Below the pieces are notes generated by a model. It had not been told where the DNA came from. It did no database searches and worked only from the letters and a program-made list of their open reading frames with translations. Below are positions 15,662 to 15,883 of a DNA stretch of 15,883 bases, one piece after another. The number at the start of each line of letters is the position of its first letter. The stretch's first letter is position 1. The translations under genes were made by a program, and so were the position numbers. Source of the DNA: an uncultured Eubacteriales bacterium (GTDB taxonomy: Bacteria > Bacillota > Clostridia > Oscillospirales > CAG-272); contig CAKSJC010000018.1 of NCBI GenBank assembly GCA_934462885.1, positions 1-15,883 on the forward strand. The letters run 5' to 3'.

Positions 15662-15712
15662 TTTTTTGTAAGTTAAACAGTAAGATGAAACGCGAAAACT
15701 TCTTGTGATATT

Positions 15713-15789
15713 TTTATGTTGTGCAGAAAGGAAAAGCGACAGTTTGGAGGTTTGCGGCAAGCAAACCTCAAGTACACAACTAAGTAAAA
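15713..15789. repeat. 94-bp-period direct repeat, copy 1
   Basis: This 77-bp segment is identical to 15807-15883, separated by a 17-nt AT-rich spacer (15790-15806). It contains a perfect 9-bp inverted repeat, GAGGTTTGC (15747-15755) and GCAAACCTC (15761-15769), with a 5-nt loop. An outer 6-bp pair, GTTGTG (15718-15723) and CACAAC (15775-15780), would close the whole unit. The side between outer and inner 5' arms is purine-rich. It is probably non-coding: the 94-nt period is not a multiple of three. Confidence 0.9.
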
Positions 15790-15806
15790 ATACAATTAAA
15801 GTATTC

Positions 15807-15883
15807 TTTATGTTGTGCAGAAAGGAAAAGCGACAGTTTGGAGGTTTGCGGCAAGCAAACCTCAAGTACACAACTAAGTAAAA
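15807..15883. repeat. 94-bp-period direct repeat, copy 2, reaching the window edge
   Basis: Exact second copy of 15713-15789, including the hairpin arms (15841-15849 and 15855-15863) and the outer GTTGTG/CACAAC pair. The match runs to the last base of the window, so the copy and possibly the array continue to the right. Confidence 0.9.

Noticed and set aside
15662..15712. metK promoter between the repeat and the S-box
   Set aside because: Weak -10-like sequences (for example TTTAAC near 15672-15677 on the minus strand) lack a matching -35 at proper spacing, so I do not annotate one.
15644..15871. 75-codon minus-strand frame crossing both 94-bp repeats
   Set aside because: The two repeat copies are read in different frames because 94 is not a multiple of three, and it runs into the S-box aptamer. 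It is better explained as non-coding repeat.
15713..15883. CRISPR array
   Set aside because: The repeat unit is 77 bp with one 17-nt spacer, unlike the 24-40 bp repeats and similar-sized spacers of CRISPR arrays, and no cas gene is present.

Overview
The window looks like chromosomal DNA from a low-to-mid GC Firmicute of the class Clostridia, probably an uncultured gut-type anaerobe. This is an inference from gene content. The window has a SAM-I (S-box) riboswitch before metK, strong AGGAGG-type ribosome binding sites, indolepyruvate:ferredoxin oxidoreductase (anaerobic amino-acid fermentation), a YtqB/MnmM-type methyltransferase, an NAD-dependent DNA ligase and a DUF5696/YIP1-linked sugar-type ABC permease pair. 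No tRNA, rRNA, CRISPR array, prophage or insertion sequence was seen.

Layout. (1) 1-5925, plus strand: a tight four-gene unit, already running at the left edge. It encodes the C-terminal part of a YIP1-family membrane protein, a 1028-residue secreted DUF5696 protein, and two MalF/MalG-type permeases. Gaps are 17-19 nt, and the unit ends at a strong terminator at 5966-6002. No ATPase or solute-binding protein lies in the window. (2) 10688-6133, minus strand: iorA, iorB, mnmM and a membrane-anchored VanY-like D,D-carboxypeptidase. They are probably expressed from a consensus-like promoter at 10725-10754 and end at a bidirectional hairpin at 6063-6103. (3) 10903-12945, plus strand: ligA, transcribed divergently from iorA. 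The shared intergenic region holds a perfect palindrome over the likely ligA -10 box. (4) 13092-14048, plus strand: a membrane-anchored alpha/beta hydrolase. (5) 15493-14309, minus strand: metK with an S-box leader and intrinsic terminator. It shares a 20-bp perfect bidirectional terminator (14183-14230) with the hydrolase. (6) 15713-15883: two identical 77-bp direct repeats with a 94-bp period, each containing a nested inverted repeat. They run off the right edge and remain unexplained.

How the parts fit. The left unit appears to be an envelope-associated uptake system in which the DUF5696 protein and the YIP1 protein accompany a carbohydrate-type importer of unknown substrate. The central and right parts are housekeeping: ferredoxin-linked oxidation of aryl pyruvates, tRNA wobble-uridine methylation (SAM-dependent), peptidoglycan trimming, DNA ligation and SAM synthesis under SAM feedback. 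The parts most worth a second look are the YIP1-DUF5696-permease cluster and the structured 94-bp repeats upstream of the metK leader.
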